Below are positions 1-10,960 of a stretch of 64,000 bases of DNA, piece after piece. This DNA is from Arctopsyche grandis (Eukaryota > Arthropoda > Insecta > Trichoptera > Hydropsychidae). The notes under the pieces are model-generated. The model did no database searches. It had not been told where the DNA came from and saw only the letters and a list, made by a program, of their open reading frames with translations. Each line of letters begins with the position of its first letter. Within the stretch, counting starts at the first letter, position 1. Both the position numbers and the translations under genes were made by a program. The stretch covers positions 35,879,986 through 35,943,985 of the forward strand of contig NC_135355.1 in assembly GCF_051622035.1 (NCBI RefSeq). Direction: 5' to 3'.

Positions 1-1057
1 AGACACGTATTTTGTGCATTTTGCTATTAATGCTTAATTGATGCTAAAATTCGGAATAGATTCTAAATTCGTAAAATATGCAAATAGATGCTAAAATAAC
101 AAACAAAAGTGAAATTTGCATAAAATTTATAAAATTAATAGACAATTTAAAAGGGTCTTCCTATCCTTTTGCCCATTTATTATATGAAGAAATTGGCGGG
201 ATAAAACAGAGCTTGCAGTTTACCATGGATGGTATTTTTCCTGTCAAAACCAAGCAACTGCTTTTTTCTACTACTGTAAACAAAAGAAGACAGTGGGAGC
301 TGTGTATCCAAAAAGCTGCTCAAAAAAGCGTCTTAAAATTAGACTCGCAATCAAGACTAAATAAGACAAATATATTCCTCCAAACATTGAATAAACTATT
401 CAATCCATCTGTGGCAGGTACAAAATCTAATATTATCTAGTTAAAGAAACAGTTTTATATTTTAGAAACCTGCCTTATTTAATGTATTTACAGAGGTTCA
501 ATGTTTGGAAGGATATCGGCACTTTTTAGACAATTAATAGAGATTATAAAAAGTGAATCCACGCTGGATATATTGCTATTATTGATGGCAACAAAAATTA
601 AATATGAAGAGTTTGGTTGTGCAGCTCTAAAATCTATTTGGTGTCCCGTCAATAGTGTGGATGCTGAAAGGTATTTTAGTAAATACAATATAATTGTTAT
701 CAATCATCGCACGAATCTCAAAAAATAATCTGTAGAAATATGCTCCATATTGAGTTTTAATAAATTTTAATTGGTACTATATTTTTATATTCATATTTTT
801 TGTCTTTATATTTTTATATTCATGTTATTTTCATTGTGATTTTAATTCCAAAACATTTATTTTTTAATTGTCGTGTGTTCTTTAAATTGTATACATGTAT
901 ATAAATTTTATTAAAATTCATCGAAATTTTTTATTATTTAAAATTAAACTCTTCATAAAAATTGATGCTAAAATTGAACATTTTAATGCCCTAAAACGCT
1001 AAAATGCAAAATGAAAATGCTAAAATTGACAAAAATAGATGCCCAAAATACGTGTCT
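1..1057 (+). mobile_element. hAT-type DNA transposon, decayed
   Basis: The window opens with AGACACGTATTTTG and the inverted copy of this end closes at 1057, so 1-1057 reads as one element with short terminal inverted repeats. The first bases of the left end may lie outside the window. Two coding remnants lie inside: 78-440 and 501-728. The second contains a stretch (residues about 40-75) with the order W-C-P, VDAER, FSKYN and RTNL, which matches the hAT C-terminal dimerisation region. The two pieces are separated by stops, so no functional transposase is made from this copy. The target duplication cannot be checked because the left flank is missing. Confidence 0.72.
78..728 (+). pseudogene. 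hAT transposase remnant
   Basis: Two open fragments (120 and about 75 codons) of a hAT transposase, separated by about 60 bases with stops. The downstream fragment carries the recognisable hAT dimerisation motif (VDAERYFSKYN, then RTNL). The upstream fragment is lysine-rich and not recognisable alone; its assignment rests on lying between the same inverted repeats. Most of the N-terminal zinc finger and catalytic region is absent. Confidence 0.6.
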
Positions 1058-1848
1058 CTATCTATAACTAAGCATATAAATTTTTCAATCTCTCTAACAA
1101 TATTCAAATATATTGATAATTGTAAGAGCATAAGACTGATATCAAAACCATCATACCATTATATTAATATATACATATATTCGTTTCGAAAATGATGAAA
1201 ACTGTACACTCGATACAATGTTTGCTCGTCAAATGGATTCGAACCAACTCCCGCTATGAGAATCGCTACATCCAGGGTTGACAAACCAAAGGAGCGCAAA
1301 CAGTCACGATGTACAACAAATGCACGTCACTTTCAGCACGATGAGGATAATTTATTATATAGTATATTCATTTCGGGGGTTAAATTCCGAATTGAAATAA
1401 TATAGTCGTCGGGTTTGCGAATTGGTGAGGCCTGTCTTAATCGGTTTCGCGTGTTCGTCCTCCATCAGATCCTATCATCTGACAACGTTCTGTTTGTACA
1501 TCGTCAGTAAACAAAGTGGATGTTTCAGATATGCAACCTCCCACGCCGCGAAACCTTAAATATTTTCATACGGGGATGCTTTGCGTGCGAAACTGTTATT
1601 TAAATTCTTGATATATGTATAAATATGTTGTGCGAATATTTCGAAATTAATTTAGCTGATGCAATGTGAACACATTGCAGGGAAATGTTTAATTATTTTC
1701 CCGGTCAAAGGTAAAGTTTTGTGTGCATGATATGTTTGTATGTATGTGCGCGCATTTTGCTAAGGAAACATTTGAGGTGAATGCCTGGTGCAGGATGGCG
1801 AAGCTTCCACATAGCATCATTTTCCAATACTGTTTCCTTTATTATACA

Positions 1849-2090
1849 CTAGTGTTTTTACCCGGCTTCACTCGGTGTTTGTAATATAAACCGCTTGAAC
1901 ATGGCCAATCTAATGTACACTATTTATTTGTATAGCATTTTAAAATTTATATTACGTGAAAAAATTTATTATTTAGTAAAATTTATAAAATTTATATTAT
2001 TTATTTACCGCATGCGCGCTTTATGTGTTCATGCGTTGTTGTTAATTTTGTACTTGGTTATGTACAGTGTGGTTTTTTTATTAGAACAGT
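1849..2090 (-). mobile_element. Helitron 3' end (minus strand)
   Basis: On the minus strand the sequence ends in a GC-rich short hairpin region (CCGAGTGAAGCCGGG), then an A run and CACTAG followed by T, the usual Helitron 3' terminus with insertion before T. The same 3' segment recurs near 39,230-39,290. The 5' TC end was not located, so the upper coordinate is approximate. Confidence 0.5.
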
Positions 2091-2159
2091 GATGTGCGGT
2101 TGTTCTTGTGCGATATTCATGAACAACCGTCTCGTTCTCCGACGAAAGGGTCTCTTGGA

Positions 2160-2235
2160 CTGTATTCGTCGGGGGGGTGGTGGCCTCATGTTGAGGGCTT
2201 TAAGGGTCAAATTCCGTGACCTTTAAAGCGGGCTT
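2160..2235 (+). repeat. Short dispersed repeat, copy 1
   Basis: A 70-base block beginning GGGGGGGTGGTGGCCTCATG and ending CCTTTAAAGCGGGCTT is repeated at 3530-3600 with few changes. It contains a box-B-like GGGTCAAATTCC, so it may be a fragment of a tRNA-headed SINE, but no clear box A is present. Confidence 0.45.
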
Positions 2236-2489
2236 AGTATATTACGTGAACAAATTACTTAATTGAAAAATGTTTTGTTAATAACATATAAAAATATACG
2301 AAAATAATAGCCCAATTAAGTTTGTTTGTATATATTAATTACATGCAAATAATATCTAATATCACACGGTTGTTATTTTTAAATTTATAAAATCTAAGTG
2401 AATCCAACGACTTCAATATATGTAGCCACTGACTTTAATTTTTCCCTTATATGTATGATATCCGAGTCAGTTAACCGTTTGGGAAATAA

Positions 2490-2790
2490 TTGAATTCAAA
2501 AACTAAAAAAAAAAGAGGACACCTATAAGGGGAGGTACCATTTCCGGTCAACTTAAAAATTTACGTCGTGTCGATAAGCATTTCAGTAACCGATACTAAG
2601 TTTCAGTTCGATAGGACTAATGATGTTCAAAAAACACACACACACATTTTTTCTAGATCATGTAAACGTGATCAGTAATCGATTCTGAATTCGAATCAGT
2701 CAAAATCTCGAGTTCGAATTTTCGCATGATCTCAAAACTTCATCTATTGTTACTACGTAAATACATACATAAAGTACAAACTAAGCTTAA
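2490..2790 (-). repeat. Dispersed repeat DR1, reverse copy
   Basis: Reverse-orientation copy of sequence also found at 19,615-19,890 and 62,235-62,640. Shared blocks include TCACTGATCACGTTTTCATG, the TGTGTG run and a block reading TCCTATCGAACTGAAACTTA at 62,235. No coding capacity or clean termini were found. Confidence 0.6.
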
Positions 2791-3529
2791 TTTGTCGTTA
2801 TCACTCTATTCAACATAAAAGCATTTTTATATTATGACAATGGAATTCTCACTAGTCTGTATTTATGTACCTATGTAATGTATAACAATAATTTCAGTCT
2901 CGCGTCACATGTTACTTTACCTGACGTTTCCTTTTAATGCCGATTCCATGTACGATTCAATTCCGATATTGATATTTTTCCATGTGTCAATACTATCCCG
3001 TTGAATAATTCATATGTGTACATCTTCGATGCAAATAAGAATCCCGCTCTGGACGTCTCGAGGTTCTTATCAAAATTGACCAGTAAAATGCACAGTCAAT
3101 ACACTCCGCAGAGAGTCTGGCCGAGACAGCTAGCGCGCTGTGACCAAACATACATATATAGTAAATACAATAATGTTGCCAGTGCGTCGCTTGCAAAGCA
3201 CATGCAGTCAAATCGCGCCATTTTGAAAACGCTATCGTAAAATGGCGGAATCGCGCGTCACATACATTTCAAATCGGACTCTCGAAATCCGATTGCACGC
3301 TCTTTACGACTTATTTTTAAAACTAGATCATACAGTCTTTCGAAATGAGCCAATTTTCTATACATGACTTCTGCATTGCGTTTGCACAAATATATTACTT
3401 GCTTCTTTCATAACGAAATTTATGCAGTTCATCCTCCGTCAATTTGGTTTATTATATAAACAAACATGTTTATTTCAAAATACTCTTATTAAGTTTCTGA
3501 ATAATTGAATTTATATGTATGCATAATTC
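2791..3529. other. No recognisable gene
   Basis: Apart from short opposite-strand open frames at about 3000-3240 with no family resemblance, nothing is recognisable. A block near 3040-3300 is less AT-rich than its surroundings. Confidence 0.4.
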
Positions 3530-3600
3530 GTTGGGGGAGTGGTGGCCTCATGTTGAGGGCTCTAAAGATCGAACTCATTGACCTTTAAAGCGGGCTTTAA
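3530..3600 (+). repeat. Short dispersed repeat, copy 2
   Basis: Second copy of the block at 2160-2235 (GGTGGCCTCATGTTGAGGGC), again ending in CCTTTAAAGCGGGCTT. Confidence 0.45.
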
Positions 3601-3671
3601 ATATAATTAATATATTGAATGATTGAGAAAGGGCAAAAAACATTTCTTCGTTTTCTATATAGGAAATAGTA

Positions 3672-4590
3672 TGGGTATTGCCCATATCTCTACCCTACTC
3701 CTTTTCTATTAGGAATTCTTGGGTAAAGTGCCGGTAAAATACCGGGGCTGGGTCGGGCGGCGCCCGAGGGCGCCAAATAAGTTAGGGCGCCGAACGATGC
3801 GCCAAAAGCCATTCAAAATTTTGGATTAGAGCGCCAAACGTGAAAGTTCTTTCTAAGGGTGTTTAGAAAAAAATGCCCGAGGGTACCATCGGGTGTAAGG
3901 CACTGCTTGGGTATAATTCCCTTGAACTTCGGAGAAACTTCTCATTGATTCGTTTTGTTCTCCAGCTTCTACGTGGTAATACGTCATGCCCGTCGTTACT
4001 GGAACAGTTGAGACTTCATATCCCTAATAATTGTGTGTGTGGTAGACATCATCATTTCATGATGGTACCTCCTGGTTGAAAAGTTCTTATTCCAAGAGCT
4101 ATCCGACTTCTCAATGAAATAGTTGCTGCTGAGCCTGAATGTGATTTATTCCACCTCAGTGAGCAGCGGTTATCGGAGACTATTTTAATCTATTCGTCTG
4201 GTAGCCTGCGCTCATCGTTTTTTTCATAATTGAATATGATTTTTGAGTGGAATTACGATCTTCTATCTTCCATTTGCGCCTCGCAGAGATGTTTTGTATT
4301 TGCGGCTGGTTCTTATATATGTACATACATACATATTGGTACTGGCTATAGGTGCAAAACATTCCCTACTTTGTATTTTATTATTTGATATTTTTACTTT
4401 ATCTGCTATTGCTATTTTGTGATTATTTATAAATGTATTTTTTGTCTGTGTATATATGTATGTATATATTTTTATGCTTCTCATCCCTGTGTATTATATT
4501 TTTTCGGCCATTGTGGTGCATTACGGACTCCAGTAATGCCACGATGGTCCAAACTTAAACTTAAAATTATTATTTTGAATAAAAACACCA
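3672..4590 (+). mobile_element. 5'-truncated LINE, 3' fragment, copy A
   Basis: Closely related to the fragment at 29,425-30,100. It starts with a block reading CCCATATCTCTACCCTACTC, encodes the C-terminal tail of a LINE reverse transcriptase (LGYNSLELRRNFSLIRF, then IPRAI-LLNEIVA after a frame break near 4075), and ends with a 3' hairpin pairing GGCCATTGTGG with CCACGATGGTCC at about 4505-4555. It is dead: truncated at the 5' end, frameshifted, and interrupted by a 180-bp element at 3726-3905. Confidence 0.72.
3726..3905. mobile_element. GC-rich hAT-like MITE
   Basis: Inserted in a LINE fragment with a perfect 8-bp duplication CTTGGGTA at 3718-3725 and 3906-3913. The related LINE at 29,425 carries a single CTTGGGTA (29,465-29,472) at the same place, serving as an empty site. 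The ends are imperfect inverted repeats (AAGTGCC... against ...GGCACTG). The interior is GC-rich, unlike its surroundings, and has GGCGCC motifs. Confidence 0.75.
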
Positions 4591-4845
4591 ATATTTTTTT
4601 TACTACCGCCATCTATGTATAAAATTAATGACTACCAACTGTCACCGAGATTAAAAATCTTCGGACCTGAAATGCTTCTTATACGATATTTTATAAGATG
4701 GCTCTATCGTAATGGCGGAGGCTCCATTTACTTAAATTGATGACCAAAATGAGCAATATGGCAAAGTATGAAAACGATCGGATAAGAGATAAACTTTTTC
4801 CGGAATTGTAATCGTAAGTGAAACGTAAAGGAGGTATGTAATAAA
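4565..4845 (+). repeat. Dispersed repeat DR2, copy 1
   Basis: Shares an ordered block with 37,750-38,065: TTATTTTGAATAAAAA, then CTACCGCCATCTATGTATAA, then CTCTATCGTAATGGCGGAGG, then ATTGATGACCAAAATGAGCA, then GTAATCGTAAGTGAAAC. Both copies contain an ATG in good context followed by the same short peptide frame; this copy has a stop after seven codons. Confidence 0.7.
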
Positions 4846-4849
4846 TAAA

Positions 4850-5480
4850 ATATGAACTGGTTATATGTTTATATGAAATGAACATATACAATTTCCCAGA
4901 ATTTAACGTGTGTATTGATAAAGCAAACTCAACTTAGACAAACTACATATAACGTGCAAGTTCACAATAATGCATACCTTTGAATACAAAAGGAACGTGA
5001 GTAATTCCTGTCGTGGAATGACGAAAGCTTGCATCGCTATCTGTACTTGACGTAGCTCTAGGTTTTTCCTCGTAACGGACCGTATATGTAAGCTTTGAAG
5101 CAATTTTGATACGAGGAAAGCACACAGTGGTCACGCCACATAGAACTAACAGGACAAAAGTATCGCAGTGTATATTTTTAACATTTAAATTGAAAGCACA
5201 TTTCCTTTTAATTTTCTATTATATATGTAGGGAATATCATATTTTCTATCTCTACTCTAAGCTAGAACTTTCTTAAATTCAAATTCGTTTAACCAAAGTT
5301 TAAATTTTCTCCTTCTGCTACAGCTGATGAAATTTTGATCGACAAAATTCTAACATTCATCCATATATTTATGTATGTATACCTCAGCCAGGATTCTATT
5401 TCATCTCCGTGGGAAACGGGGATGAACCGAAACTGGAACCGGAACCGGAATTTCAATTGAAATTGATATAATAACTCTTG
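4850..5480. other. No recognisable gene
   Basis: AT-rich sequence with only short open frames and TATG-type repeats. A short AACCGGAACCGG block lies near 5430-5450. Confidence 0.4.
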
Positions 5481-5484
5481 ATAT

Positions 5485-5778
5485 TGTTACGTGGACGTGA
5501 AGAGGGGGCTTCCAGGATTGGAGAGAAAGACGCAGGAGGATTGTAGAAGTCGTTTATTCGTCTGCTCTTGTCAGTGCTCCAGGTCGGAATGGTTTCCAGG
5601 GCAAGAGCGCCCCATATTTATGTAATAAACTATTGGTCGATGAGTCAGGCAATCCTATTGGCTGTTACATACGGCTTATTCATTCGGCGAGGACATTTTG
5701 GCGCGAACGAGAGATTGAGTGATTAGCGCTCGTAAGCCATCGGTCCACGAGCGCCACCCACCTAATCTCTACGTTACA
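5485..5778 (-). mobile_element. Solo LTR (family B)
   Basis: A 294-bp segment beginning TGTAACGTAGAG and ending CACGTAACA on the minus strand, flanked by a perfect 4-bp duplication ATAT (5481-5484 and 5779-5782). A minus-strand AATAAA lies in its 3' half (complement of TTTATT near 5550). TG...CA ends plus a 4-bp duplication fit a solo LTR left by recombination. No internal region remains. Confidence 0.8.
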
Positions 5779-5876
5779 ATATTTTTATTAAAATTTGTTT
5801 TTTTGAAATCTCCATTCCTGTCGATGCACTTGCCACATACTCGCACACTCACATACCCACATCCCGTCCATTTCCA

Positions 5877-6711
5877 TCATATATATAAAGACGGTAATCT
5901 GTGTGTGTGTGTGTGTGTGGGTGTGTGTGTGTGTCCTAACTCTCGCCGAACATAATGAACGAATCGATAAAAATCGATAAATTCATTTTTCGACGAGACG
6001 ATTTTGTCGCGACTCGAACCGATCACCCCAAATAGCCAGAATATTTTTTATTTATTTTTATTTTACATATATACCAGGAAGGCCTTACAGGTAAATCCCA
6101 ATATAGGTCTAAATTGAGCTAATGGTCACGTACATCACGCCAAATCCAATTCTTCATTTCGCCTTTTTTTTTTTTAAACATTAATTGAAATATTCCTTCT
6201 CGCCATATAAAAATACGTAATTTTAATAATTTCATTTAGCGAGGTTTTGAACCATTTTTTAAATATTTATTTTCAATTAAATTAAAATTATAATTTAAAT
6301 TATTTATATTTTGACGATATTCGAGAAAAAAATTGATTTCATTCACCGCGGGCGCCAGGAATCGAACCTCGGACCCTCCAATCCAAACGCAATGTCCTCA
6401 CGAGCCCACGCCGCACGCCATATCCTCGCCCAGAATACGTGGTGTAAATACACATCATATGTATATGCACGTAATTTGTTATGTGTAATAATAATATTCA
6501 ACGTTACGAGGTCAATGACCGTTTGTGTATAGTCGGAAAATATTACATTTTGTTAACGTTAACTTTAAGAATTGAAAATTATTACAAATAAAGAATTGAA
6601 AACTATCTATGAGAGTCTACGAAAATAACGGTTCCGGATTTTTTTTAGTTTTATACGGGTATATAATAATTTTATACTCATGCGATGATATTTCATCGGG
6701 CTATTCACTAG
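5877..6711 (+). mobile_element. Non-autonomous Helitron
   Basis: The 3' end has a hairpin (CGATGA-TATT-TCATCG, 6683-6698) followed after 9 bases by CTAG and then T. The 5' end is taken at A|TCATATATATAAAG followed by a TG-rich run, as in the copy at 8091. No Rep/helicase coding sequence is present. A tRNA-like box B (GGTTCGATTCC, minus strand, about 6355-6370) and a SINE tail lie inside, so it has taken further insertions. The 5' end is less certain than the 3' end. Confidence 0.68.
6048..6110 (-). mobile_element. SINE 3' tail fragment
   Basis: On the minus strand this reads CCTGTAAGGCCTTCCTGGTA plus an A-rich tail, matching the 3' ends of the SINEs at 48,676-49,110 and 60,256-60,653. It is a short truncated insertion inside the Helitron at 5877-6711. 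Confidence 0.6.
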
Positions 6712-8090
6712 TATACATATATTACAGTACTTATTATTTTATTGTTTCCTTACTACCTAAGATCTTTTGTAATAATTATGATTAAAGCGATACTTTTAAC
6801 AACGAGCTTCTTAAGACTATCCACTTCCAGCATCCCTTTTCACCTCCTACAAATCCATGACCTACCTCTTCTTCTACATACATATGTACATACATACTTC
6901 CTGGCACGAGCTATGTATATAAAACAGAAGCATTCAACCTTTTTAGCATAATTTATAGATAAAGCACGGTAGCAATAAGCCAAAACGAATCACCTGTGTC
7001 AATTTTGGCAAGCGAACCACATAAAGGGTGACCATTGCGCAATATCTCTACTCTCCACCGCTATCTCTATTTGGTGAACGACCCGGGCACGGACAAACAG
7101 ACATACAGGTACATATACCAACTGCACATACATACTTGTATAATATGATACGTATACTTGGATGTTAAACGAAAGACACACATGTAGAAATGTGGAGCCG
7201 CGAAGCGCATTAGTCCGCTTTAGCGATGGCGTCTATCCGGCTCAGACATACTATCGCAGAATCCCCTACAATAATATGACGCGAATACCTACATACATAC
7301 ACATATATGTACATATGTACATATATCATTTATATCATATACAGATATGTGTGTAACGCGGAGTCAGCGGTGGCAAACTGCGGTCCGCACAAAAAAAAGA
7401 GGCAGTAAATAATATTTTGGGGACGACCTTCGTCCCGATGAAGATCTGCCTAATCGGAACATTTTCATAAAGAGCAAAAAGTGCTGTCTCCTCGGCTCAC
7501 CAGACATTTGTCAATTCCGATCTCTGTACGTTTTCACTTCAATATATAGATGTATGGCTTTTTTTTATAAAATATAAAATCTTGTCAAAAATAATACGTG
7601 TACTTTGAAAAGCGGATATTGGACAATTTCCTATGTTGAATTTTGAGGCTTAAATCTTAAATCGATTATATGTACATATACCGATTCCAATATTATGTTT
7701 TGTGTGCATCATTTTAAACGAAATTCCAGAACTACGTAATTTAATATATTTTGAAATTAATTAAAATTCCATAAAAAAGATCGACTACTTTTATTATTAA
7801 ATTTAATTATTTTAACATAATACGAGTATGATATAATGAATCAATAGTTTGCTAAATAAATATACCTAAATATACATAAAGCTTGATTGGTCATATACAT
7901 AAACCGTAGTAATTAACAGATTTAAATGGTTATTTGATTTTGATATGAATATAAAATAAAAATATATCTTTGAAATTTGCATATATGTATATTAAAATAA
8001 AACATAAATTGAGAGTCAAAATTTTCATGTTTGTATAAATTTCATCATTTTTATAACAAGCTGTTTATTATCTTCACTCTGGTAGTTCCA
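6712..8090. other. No recognisable gene; microsatellites
   Basis: Repeated short TACATA/TATGTA tracts (6870-6900, 7110-7140, 7290-7350) and AT-rich sequence. Open frames of 60-69 codons occur on both strands but match no family. Confidence 0.4.
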
Positions 8091-8550
8091 TCAAATTATA
8101 TATAATATATTATGTGTGTGTGTGTGTGTCTGTCTGCGATAACGCTTGCCGTAGTAAAAAAAAAACGTTTCGATTCGAAATATTTACGTCACAGTTAAAA
8201 CACTAGCAACAAAATGTACAAATATAATATTGAATCAAGAAAAAACATGTATGTACATATACTGTTTGCTACCAATGTTTCCTCTAGGAAAATAGTCTCA
8301 GAGCATTTAGCGCCATCTACTGAATTAAATTAAATTTTCGTCGGATGGGATTTTCGGTACCATAATACATAACGGTAATTTGATTTAGTGCAGTTTTTAA
8401 CCATTTTTTTTTCATATTACACAATTAAATATAAATATAAAATTAATTACATTTTAAAGGTATAGGCGATGCGGATCGAACCACAGAACCGATACATTTC
8501 TTAATAAGTTAATATGCCATCCGATGATATTTCATCGGGCACAACACTAG
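8091..8550 (+). mobile_element. Non-autonomous Helitron, complete
   Basis: This 460-bp element starts A|TC (TCAAATTATATATAATATAT, then a TG run) and ends with a perfect hairpin CCGATGA-TATT-TCATCGG (8521-8538), then GCACAACACTAG followed by T. This is the canonical Helitron 3' structure, with insertion between A and T and no target duplication. It is related to 5877-6711. There is no coding capacity. Confidence 0.75.
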
Positions 8551-9329
8551 TACATACATAATATGAACGTGTTTTTTTGTTTAACAAACCCAACGTTCTT
8601 TTTCCGAAACTATAAAATTCAGTTATGCATGGTAGACAAATGCAAAAACACTACACTGTTGTTTATTATCATCAAATGTTATATCTGCTATTATACTGCG
8701 CAAGAAATATATACATATGTATATGTATAGCTGCGGACATTACAAAATTATCAAATCAAAATCAAAACTACATACGTCCCTATAATATAAACAATATATT
8801 AAAAAGCTTTTTTCTTCATAAGACTTGAAGATTCAACAATTCCATTTTCGAATATAAAAATTGTATACCAAAACTTCAACTCTGCACCGATTATGTTCCG
8901 CAATATGTTCGCGTATACATACGCTATTCTGTAATGTGATTACGTTTGACAGAGTGGTAGTATTCGAGGATAGTAAAGCCAAAAGCTTTTAAGACAATAA
9001 ATTGCGTGTCTTGCATTGAAAATATTTACCGATATTGATTCAATCCACTCCATATTAATGGCAGAATGTTTGCCGTGAGCGTAACATCGCTTGCTGTGAT
9101 TAATATCGCATTTCAAATGAATCGATACGTTTCGAATCTCAAATTTATAATATAGTATGCCTTTCTTCAACACGTACATGCATACACGCCAATCAAATGT
9201 TACTGATTAATTTCCCATTTGAATATGAAACAATAGCATACCTGTTTTGGGCTCCAGGCGGTTTAAAATACAACAAATCATCACGTGATCAACTTTAGCC
9301 CTGGAATTATATTGAATTACGAGTATATT
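8551..9329. other. No recognisable gene
   Basis: AT-rich. A 79-codon minus-strand frame at 8940-9179 and a 71-codon one at 9207-9422 have no recognisable motif. Confidence 0.4.
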
Positions 9330-10132
9330 TGTGTAATAATTAAATAATGTACATATATAAAAACGGACGGCGATGTATGTGGGTATGTGCCAGTCCTTGG
9401 ACACACAGCTAATCATATTCAAGTGGTCGAGGAGACGTGGGGAAGTGTGGTAGCGGAGAAGTGGGGGGGGTGTGGAGCGTCATGTGACGTCAGGCCGAGC
9501 GACAACAGGCATGTGCGACGACAGGCTGTGCAACGGGTGATACATACACATTACTAGCATTAAGGTCTGACCGCACTATGCGACAACCGAACGATCCGAC
9601 ACTTCAGAACAGTACACGACCAAATATTGTTTGTATGAAATTGTATGAGACGTAACGCACTGCACGACAGTCGCATGACGTAGAACGACACCGTGCGTCA
9701 AAGTTGACTTTTCAACCAACTTTGACGCAAGGTGTCGACACTTATTATCGACAATTATTCTCCTTCTTCATATCGTGACTTTGAAATAGCATTTAGCCAT
9801 AATCTTTTGGTTTTTCTCGATTGTTCTTCTTCCTCGCATATCAAAGATACTATAATAGCCGCCGTTTCGTCCCATCTTGCTCCGAGGCACCGAACGAATG
9901 ATTGACAAATTTTACTGCATAGTGTCGCATCGTTGTCGTTCAAGTGCGGTTTACCTAATATTGTCGCACACTATTGTGAAGTGTCGGATCGTTCGTTTGA
10001 CGCATAGTGCGGTCAGACCTTTATATCAATTATATTACCTTACATTATATTTATATATAACATATAACTTTATTTTAATTCGTGTATCAATTCCTTTCCG
10101 AAACTCATTGAAATCAACGGGCACAACACTAG
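9330..10132 (+). mobile_element. Helitron-like element with Harbinger inside
   Basis: Shares its start block (AAAACGGACGGCGATGTATG), its middle (GAGGAGACGTGGGGAAGTG) and its end (TTCCTTTCCGAAAC, then CACAACACTAG|T at 10,132) with the element at 10,205-10,773. The 5' end is approximate. It is interrupted by the Harbinger-like element at 9563-10,020. Confidence 0.62.
9563..10020. mobile_element. PIF/Harbinger-like element
   Basis: Terminal inverted repeats AGGTCTGACCGCACTATGCG and their complement at 10,001-10,020, flanked by TTA on both sides (9560-9562, 10,021-10,023), the 3-bp duplication typical of PIF/Harbinger. The minus strand at 9755-9943 encodes a short acidic-then-basic stretch (EEEEQSRKTKRLW) resembling the N-terminal region of Harbinger transposases. 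Most of the transposase is missing. Confidence 0.75.
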
Positions 10133-10204
10133 TTCTATATTTAAACTGGAGGAAGATCCACAGTTCACTGTCTATTAATAATATTATTATAACCAGTTGC
10201 ATAA

Positions 10205-10773
10205 TCTATTAATAATAAAATTAAAAACGGACGCGATGTATGCATGTATGTATGTGGGTATGTGGCGGACGCCTCAATCAGTCTGGAGAAATTTTAAAAT
10301 ATACATATTTAGAATTTCAGGGGTATATATTGAGCCTAGAGATATTTAATCAAATAAATACACGCGAACGAAGCACACAACCAATCAGCGTGAAGTAGTC
10401 CACGTGGACTAAGACACTTTACCAATTGGAGCAACGAAGATACATTCTGACCAATGCCTACATTTTAATCATCTTCTATAGGGATGTGGCGTGACGACCG
10501 ATCGTGTTGAGGAGACGTGGGGGAGCGAGGTAGCGGGAATGTGGGGGGTTTGAAGCGTCTGACATGTGGCACTGATATTGAGCACCTGACTTGGAACGAG
10601 TGAATGGGATGGATCGGCGAGCGTGTAATGCGCGCAATCAACATTTCACTATTAATACGTGCGCGTGCCTATAAATTACCTTACATTATATTTATATATA
10701 ACATATCACTATTTTAATTCGTGTATCAATTCCTTTCCGAAACCACCCGCTTAAATCAACGGCACAACACTAA
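10205..10773 (+). mobile_element. Non-autonomous Helitron-like element
   Basis: Starts A|TCTATTAATAATAAAATT, then AAAACGGACGCGATGTATG. It ends ATCAACGGCACAACACTAA|T, a CTRR end as Helitrons have. It lacks the Harbinger insertion present in its relative at 9330-10,132, so it shows the uninterrupted form. Confidence 0.65.
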
Positions 10774-10779
10774 TATATT

Positions 10780-10960
10780 ATAACCAGCAGCGTGGACTAG
10801 TGGTCAGCGTAAACTTTTTAAGATAGTGGTCACAGGTTCAAGTCCCACTGGTTGCTGCTAGCCAGACTTTGGCTTGTGACTCCAGTTCGATCGCTTCCTA
10901 TCATAATTTAACAATTTATCTAATTTAATTGAAACAGTTCCAAAAAATTGGCAAATTTTT
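10780..10960 (+). mobile_element. tRNA-headed SINE, partial
   Basis: Head AACCAGCAGCGTGGACTAG, an A-box-like TGGACTAGTGGTCAGC, a B box GGTTCAAGTCC, then the conserved body (GTGACTCCAG...CGATCGCTTCCTATCA). This is the same SINE family as 16,122, 42,645, 44,385, 48,676 and 60,256. The 3' tail is degenerate. Confidence 0.7.

Noticed and set aside
1200-1300. tRNA-like minus-strand sequence with GGTTCGAATCC
   Set aside because: Box B is perfect, but no paired acceptor and anticodon stems could be drawn; at most a SINE head fragment.
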